From Singulisphaera sp. GP187 (GTDB lineage Bacteria > Planctomycetota > Phycisphaerae > Phycisphaerales > SM1A02): DNA of 64,000 nt. The first letter of the stretch is position 1. Each line of letters opens with the position of its first letter. The stretch lies in NCBI GenBank assembly GCA_945868805.1, contig CAMBMO010000003.1, positions 62,001-126,000 on the forward strand, written 5' to 3'. A program made the position numbers and the translations under genes. Positions 59,676 through 64,000 of the stretch are shown here, piece after piece. Under the pieces are notes generated by a model, which was not told the DNA's origin, ran no database searches, and saw nothing but the letters and a program-made list of their open reading frames with translations.

Positions 59676-61526
59676 ATGTGCGGCATTTTCGCGATCTTCT
59701 GCCCTGCCGCGCGACGACTTCCCGACGATGCCCCGGCACGACTTGAGCGTGCGCTCGAGTCCATCAAGCATCGGGGACCGGACGCTCGTGGCACCCACAT
59801 CGATCCATCGGGTCGTTACGCGCTCGGACATGTTCGACTTTCGGTGATCGATCTCGCGCCCTGCAGTAATCAACCATTCTGGTCGAGCTGCGGACGTTTC
59901 GTGCTCAGCTATAACGGTGAGATCTTCAACTATCTCGAGCTTCGCGCCGAGCTGGAGAAGGAAGGGGCGACCTTCCGAACGGCATCGGATACGGAAGTAC
60001 TGCTCGTCGCGATGATGAGGTGGGGACCCGACGCGATCAACCGATTCAACGGGATGTGGTCTTTCGTCTTCGGCGACACAGCAACGGGAAAGTTCCTCGT
60101 CTCTCGCGATCGGTGGGGAACGAAGCCGCTCTTCACGTATCAACACAATGGCTCATTCATCCTCTGCTCGGAGGCGAAGGGGATCCTCGCTTGGCTGGGT
60201 TCGACGCCGAAGCCGAATCCCAACGCAATCGGTCTCTATCTGAAGTATGGAAGAGCTGGCGCGAACGAGGAGTCATGGTTCGACGGAATCGAACGGTTTC
60301 CGCAGGCGTCCTATCAATGCATCGACATGGGATCGGGCGACTCTGGCACAGTCGCGATGGCGCGAACGATGCGCTACTGGAACTATCCAACGGAGCGTCC
60401 GATCCGCGATCTCGCTGAAGCCAAAGAGCGAATGGAGTCGCTCTTGACCGATGCGATCAAACTGCGACTTCGAAGCGATGTGCCGATCGGGCTGAGTCTC
60501 TCGGGCGGGCTTGACTCGGCGGCGATTGCGGCGCTCGTGGGGTCGAAGTTTCATCTCGGACTCGAGGCGTACACCGCCTGGTATGAACCGCGCGAACAAT
60601 CCGAACTCCCGCTCGCACAATCGATCGCGAAACTCTTCGGTCACAAGTCGACCGATGTGCCAGAACCATCTCACGAAAAACTTCTCTTGGATCTGAGGAC
60701 TTGCATCTATCACCTCGATTCCGCGCATGCCGCATCCGCGATCGTTCCATACCTCAACCTCTGTCGTGCAGCGCGAAAGACGCTGACCGTCATGTTGGAC
60801 GGGCAGGGCGCCGATGAACTGCTTGGTGGATATCACCCATTCAAACTCTTCGCGGGAGCCGACCATCTCATGCGAGGTCGATTCGGTTCTGCGTCGCAGT
60901 GCGTACGTGCATATGCCCACTCTGCGGGATGGCGCAATGTGATTCTCGATTGCCTGCGATTCGGAAGCACCTCTGTGTATGAGCGTCAGGCTCTGCGATG
61001 GGGATCGCAGCGGATTCTCTGCCGCGAATCGATGGATGCAACTCCCGATCGGTTGGATCGTCTCAGGTTGTCGCGATCGAATTTTCGCGAAGCGCTGGAA
61101 TTCTCCCACTCGGTCAATTTGACGAATTTGTTGCAGAGTGGCGACGCGATATCGATGTCGGTCAATCTGGAGACGCGCTATCCATTTCTTGACTATCGGA
61201 TCGTCGAACTCGGGTTTTCACTCGACACGGAATTGTTGCTCCAGAAGGGGTTCGGCAAGTACGTTCTGAGAGAGTGCGCGGATGAGATCTTGCCGCACAA
61301 GATCTGCTGGCGACGGAACAAGGACGGATTCGGGAACTCGACAGCGCGGATCATTCGCGAAATTGTCCAGCAACACGGACTCCCCGCGGCCGCAGTTGAA
61401 CGCGCGCTGGATTTCCAGTTGTTCCAGCCGTCGATTCGCGACCCGAAGATCTTTGCACAACTCCCAGAAAATATTCAGTTTCGACTCTACTCCACGCTTG
61501 TATGGCTGGATGTCTTCTACAACTGA
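59676..61526 (+). CDS. asnB: Asparagine synthase (glutamine-hydrolysing) in polysaccharide locus
   Basis: 616-residue two-domain amidotransferase. The N-terminal Ntn glutaminase uses Cys2 (MCGIFAIF), with LSVIDLAPCSNQPF, LSYNGEIFNYLELRAEL and ATGKFLVSRDRWGTKPLF. The synthetase domain has the PPi loop SLSGGLDSAAIAALVGS (about 272-288), HAASAIVPYLNLCRAARKT, and VMLDGQGADELLGGYHPFK. It aligns with the AsnB-like enzymes found in exopolysaccharide gene clusters, where the acceptor may be a uronic acid or another carboxylate rather than aspartate (inference). Divergent from the flippase gene. Confidence 0.92.
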   Translation: MCGIFAIFCPAARRLPDDAPARLERALESIKHRGPDARGTHIDPSGRYALGHVRLSVIDLAPCSNQPFWSSCGRFVLSYNGEIFNYLELRAELEKEGATFRTASDTEVLLVAMMRWGPDAINRFNGMWSFVFGDTATGKFLVSRDRWGTKPLFTYQHNGSFILCSEAKGILAWLGSTPKPNPNAIGLYLKYGRAGANEESWFDGIERFPQASYQCIDMGSGDSGTVAMARTMRYWNYPTERPIRDLAEAKERMESLLTDAIKLRLRSDVPIGLSLSGGLDSAAIAALVGSKFHLGLEAYTAWYEPREQSELPLAQSIAKLFGHKSTDVPEPSHEKLLLDLRTCIYHLDSAHAASAIVPYLNLCRAARKTLTVMLDGQGADELLGGYHPFKLFAGADHLMRGRFGSASQCVRAYAHSAGWRNVILDCLRFGSTSVYERQALRWGSQRILCRESMDATPDRLDRLRLSRSNFREALEFSHSVNLTNLLQSGDAISMSVNLETRYPFLDYRIVELGFSLDTELLLQKGFGKYVLRECADEILPHKICWRRNKDGFGNSTARIIREIVQQHGLPAAAVERALDFQLFQPSIRDPKIFAQLPENIQFRLYSTLVWLDVFYN

Positions 61527-61577
61527 AGTGCATCGCGGGGGGCCGAACTAGTCGCGGGTTGGCTACGAATCCTGCGC

Positions 61578-62426
61578 CTAGTTTTTCAATCGCGCTCGAA
61601 TCCGAAGCGACCGACAACCGGAGGTGTACGGAATGACGATCGATACGTTCTTGCCCCTCGTCTTGTGAACGAGTTGTTTCGCCAAGTTGATGATCGTGTC
61701 GGGTCGAGTTCGTTCGATCTGAAGGCACTCAAAGCCTGCCTCGTCGAGGTAGCCGCGAAGGTGGTGCTCACCCGCGAAGACAAGATGGTCCGGCAAGTTG
61801 AGTTCCGTCGGAACATCTCGACTTCCATTGAGATCCGCGATGTTTCCAGTGACAAAGAAAAACTCGCCACGAGGTTCGAGCCGCTCCTTGATCTGCTGGA
61901 GCATGGGGCGAAAGTCCGGGATGTGCGAGAAGACATTGATAAGAGATGCAAATTGGTACTTCTCCTTGACCGCGTCGAGGTAACCACACTGCACATCGAG
62001 CCGGTGAGCGTGAGCCCACTGCGCCTTCGGTCGCATGGGTTCGATCCCTTGAACCCTGCTTCCACGTGGCGCGATCGACTGGACGGCTTCGACAACCTCT
62101 CCGAAGCCGGCTCCGATGTCGAGCCATGAAATCGCACGATCGGCATTCCAAACATCGCGGTACATCCTGCGGAGCACTCGTCGAAAACTCCAGACCTTTC
62201 TCGCTACCCGCGATCCGATGACCACCTTTCCGCCAACCACATCGTTGTGTTGACCAGTTTCGACTCCATCGGCGATGAGAGAACTCACGGGTCTCGGATT
62301 GACATACACCAGCCGGCACCCACGACACTGAACCGCTGTGTAGCCATTCTCGACTGCCCAAGTGCTTGCGTCGTCGGTTCCGCAATACGGACAGTGCACG
62401 CGCTCGGTGGTGTTCGACTTCGTCAC
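61578..62426 (-). CDS. SAM-dependent methyltransferase with N-terminal zinc ribbon
   Basis: 282-residue class I methyltransferase. An N-terminal four-Cys zinc ribbon (CPYCGTDD and CRGCRLVYVNPRP, residues 12-15 and 34-37) precedes the Rossmann fold with SAM motif ISWLDIGAGFGEVVEAV (about 99-115), acidic residue in VQGIEPMRP, and LINVFSHIPDF / LEPRGEFFFVTGNI. This zinc-ribbon type is common in polysaccharide clusters, where it modifies sugars. It starts with GTG at 62426; TACACT lies 6 nt upstream and no Shine-Dalgarno sequence is present. Transcribed in the same direction as the Wzy-like gene, 53 bp downstream of its stop. Confidence 0.88.
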   Translation of the reverse strand: MTKSNTTERVHCPYCGTDDASTWAVENGYTAVQCRGCRLVYVNPRPVSSLIADGVETGQHNDVVGGKVVIGSRVARKVWSFRRVLRRMYRDVWNADRAISWLDIGAGFGEVVEAVQSIAPRGSRVQGIEPMRPKAQWAHAHRLDVQCGYLDAVKEKYQFASLINVFSHIPDFRPMLQQIKERLEPRGEFFFVTGNIADLNGSRDVPTELNLPDHLVFAGEHHLRGYLDEAGFECLQIERTRPDTIINLAKQLVHKTRGKNVSIVIPYTSGCRSLRIRARLKN

Positions 62427-62432
62427 GATTCG

Positions 62433-62438
62433 AGTGTA
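62433..62438 (-). promoter_or_regulatory. Putative -10 box of a leaderless methyltransferase transcript
   Basis: TACACT on the minus strand, 6 nt before the GTG at 62426, the same hexamer and spacing as at gmk (30987-30992). No clear -35 box is seen at the expected distance. Confidence 0.45.
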
Positions 62439-62479
62439 TGTCCTGGTCCTTTCAGTGCTTTCAATTCTTCCAGTCCGGC

Positions 62480-63820
62480 TCAGTCGGCTTGCCCCTCAGC
62501 GACTGGCCCCTCGCCGTCGTGTTCGACGTCGTCGACCGAGTCACCTCCGAAATTGATGGTGTCGGCGGCGATCTTCGCGAGGAGCAGAAAGTACACGACC
62601 GTGTGCTCCGAGGTCCACAATTCCCCTTGCTTGTTCATCAGCAGAATCTGGTAGCAGCAGAGCGCGACGAGCAGTGCCGCGGCAGATCGATCGTCCGCAA
62701 ATTGGGTGCAGCCTTTCACGAGCTCGATGGATTGCCGCGCAACAGTCCACAGCCAGTAACACAAGAACGCGAAGGCGACGAGTCCCATTTCAGCCAGCAC
62801 ATCGACGAACATCGAGTGTGTGTATGGCTCATGGGCGGAGCCGGTAATGCTCGTGAAGGCGTTGAGTCCCAGTCCGGTCAGCCAACTACTCGGCGATCGC
62901 GCGTACGCGTGGAGCAATTCTGTCGCATTGGCACTTCGCACCTCGAGGGCATCTTCGGTTTTCGCTCCGCTGAACCAGCGCGCGACGACATCTTGATCGC
63001 CGAGCAGGATCGAGAGCACGACGGCGATGACGACCATAAATCCAATAGCGGCCGCGGCAAAGAAGACGAATTGCCTGAGGTCGCGGATAGGTCTCGAGAT
63101 GGGGAAAAACACGATTGCGAGGAGTGCCGCGAAGATGAACTGCCCTCGCGATCCGGAATAGATCGAGAGGACGGTTCCGGCGATGAGCGCCGCAATTCGA
63201 AGGGCGAGCATCCAGTTCTTTCTTCCTTCGACGACGAACAACGCACCAGAAAGCATGAGAAATCCCCCGAGTTCACCGATCGCGAGCGGACTCGAACGGG
63301 ACTTCTCTCCACCTCCGAAGTCGAAGCCCAGTCGTCCACCTTTGAGCGTGAAATCGGGTGTGAACAGAATCGCGACCGCGATCAACAATCCAAAGATCGT
63401 CGTGATCATCAGTACATTGCGCCACTCGGAGAGTCGCTGAACGAAGAGCGGCGCCACCACGATGTACATGCCCACGTACGGATACCCGGCGTCGAGCAGT
63501 ATGAACGCCGTTCCCCTCGATGGTGTCCAAAGAACGCTGAAGAGTGAATACAGATAGGCGCACGCGACGAGCACCCAGATTCGGTTGAAGTATCCACTCA
63601 AATTGATTGTGCCCCGCGCGAATCCGAGCAGGGTTGAAGCGAAGACGATCGCCGCGACCGCAAAATTCGTCATTGAGACATGCGACCGGAGGTAGTACAC
63701 CGACCCCTGCATCGCCTGCTCGAGCGGGTACATCAGAAGCAAGAGCGCAAGCGCCCACTGCGGCCGAACGATCGATCCGACCGCCAAGACCGCGAAGACC
63801 GTGAGAATGAAGATTGCCAT
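62480..63820 (-). CDS. O-antigen ligase/Wzy-like polymerase
   Basis: 446-residue inner-membrane protein with about 11-12 helices, of the Wzy_C/WaaL type. Helices include AIFILTVFAVLAVGSIV, NFAVAAIVFASTLLGF, IWVLVACAYLYSLFSVLW, MLALRIAALIAGTVLSI and FAAAAIGFMVVIAVVLSILLG. The large periplasmic loop with PSSWLTGLGLNAFTSITGSAHEPYTHSMFVDVLAEMG has the G-L-N...HN-like (here HEPYTHS) signature of the family's catalytic loop. It would polymerise or ligate the repeat units flipped by the Wzx-like protein. The ATG at 63820 gives a normal N-terminus. The last 20 residues are acidic. Confidence 0.88.
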   Translation of the reverse strand: MAIFILTVFAVLAVGSIVRPQWALALLLLMYPLEQAMQGSVYYLRSHVSMTNFAVAAIVFASTLLGFARGTINLSGYFNRIWVLVACAYLYSLFSVLWTPSRGTAFILLDAGYPYVGMYIVVAPLFVQRLSEWRNVLMITTIFGLLIAVAILFTPDFTLKGGRLGFDFGGGEKSRSSPLAIGELGGFLMLSGALFVVEGRKNWMLALRIAALIAGTVLSIYSGSRGQFIFAALLAIVFFPISRPIRDLRQFVFFAAAAIGFMVVIAVVLSILLGDQDVVARWFSGAKTEDALEVRSANATELLHAYARSPSSWLTGLGLNAFTSITGSAHEPYTHSMFVDVLAEMGLVAFAFLCYWLWTVARQSIELVKGCTQFADDRSAAALLVALCCYQILLMNKQGELWTSEHTVVYFLLLAKIAADTINFGGDSVDDVEHDGEGPVAEGQAD

Positions 63821-63872
63821 GGAATTCGATTCGGCGAGGCGAGACTGCGATACAAGATCCGGGTTGAATGTC

Positions 63873-64000
63873 TTATGGTGATGTCGGACTCGGGAGCGAC
63901 TGCGAGCTCTCCCAGGTCCTGATGTTGTTGAGGGAATCAAAGAGTGTCTGCGAGAGTCTTCGGGTCAGGACGTCGCGGATCGCGGGTGTATTCCAATCGG
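63873..64000 (-). CDS. C-terminal end of an unidentified gene (cut by window edge)
   Basis: An open minus-strand frame enters at the window edge and ends with TAA at 63873-63875. Its last 42 codons read RDVLTRRLSQTLFDSLNNIR then TWESSQSLPSP, an amphipathic helix followed by a polar tail. It lies 52 bp before the Wzy-like start, in the same direction, and is therefore probably another gene of the polysaccharide locus. Too short to name; a second frame is also open for 20 codons here, so confidence is limited. Confidence 0.4.
   Translation of the reverse strand, partial: DWNTPAIRDVLTRRLSQTLFDSLNNIRTWESSQSLPSPTSP

Overview
The window comes from a GC-rich bacterium that is very probably a member of the Planctomycetota, most likely the Phycisphaerae. 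The evidence is a 1251-residue PVC-type dehydrogenase with a C-terminal haem site, a ThuA-like protein, three secreted proteins ending in the dockerin-like GDLNGDG...DGADL double repeat typical of this phylum, two GH29 fucosidases and a very large signal peptidase I. Genes are packed tightly, with many ATGA/TGATG overlaps and five convergent pairs whose 3' ends overlap. I saw no rRNA, tRNA, CRISPR array, insertion sequence or prophage.

Layout. 0.2-7.1 kb: TolC-like and HlyD-like export proteins, a ThuA protein, two tandem paralogous membrane proteins and a CDF metal transporter. 7.1-10.2 kb: a small basic protein and a secreted zinc metalloprotease with FG-GAP-like repeats and a dockerin-like tail. 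10.5-13.8 kb (minus strand): a nucleotide-sugar dehydrogenase, three small overlapping exported or membrane proteins, and deoC. 13.9-18.3 kb: an azurin-like copper protein divergent from a beta-CASP nuclease, then a STAS protein divergent from parB with a parS-like palindrome in the parB leader. 18.3-23.8 kb: YceI, xylose isomerase, two membrane proteins and lepB. 24-31 kb: ricT-like gene, der, a hypothetical gene and gpmI on the minus strand, then yggS-tmk (+) and gmk (-). 31.0-31.45 kb holds a decayed DUF899 gene. 31.6-33.2 kb: an HTH/TPR regulator with a small exported protein. 33.4-41.4 kb: lpdA, a phosphoesterase, yidC-mnmE, a thioesterase, a DciA-like protein and an orphan ABC ATPase. 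41.4-56.8 kb: an MFS pump divergent from a TlpA-like thioredoxin, two tail-to-tail fucosidases, a hypothetical gene, secreted repeat proteins and the PVC dehydrogenase. 56.9-64 kb: a surface-polysaccharide locus (glycosyltransferase, Wzx-like flippase, asparagine synthase, methyltransferase, Wzy-like ligase and the tail of another gene).

How the genes fit together. The fucosidases, PVC dehydrogenase, xylose isomerase, ThuA protein and dockerin-tailed proteins fit an aerobic degrader of fucose-containing or other complex polysaccharides. The 57-64 kb block, perhaps supplied with uronic acids by the dehydrogenase at 12.5-13.8 kb, builds a surface glycan. parB/parS, yidC-mnmE and a dciA-like gene within 24 kb of each other recall the neighbourhood of a chromosome origin, but no dnaA or DnaA-box cluster is visible.

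The most interesting observations are: a 48-bp dispersed repeat in two intergenic gaps; a recurrent -10-like hexamer 6-8 nt upstream of start codons that lack a Shine-Dalgarno sequence (probable leaderless mRNAs, including one shared bidirectional -10); the HTH/TPR regulator paired with a small exported protein; the ATGA-linked small-protein trio; and an in-frame fusion of a cytoplasmic small protein with a secreted dockerin-tailed protein.
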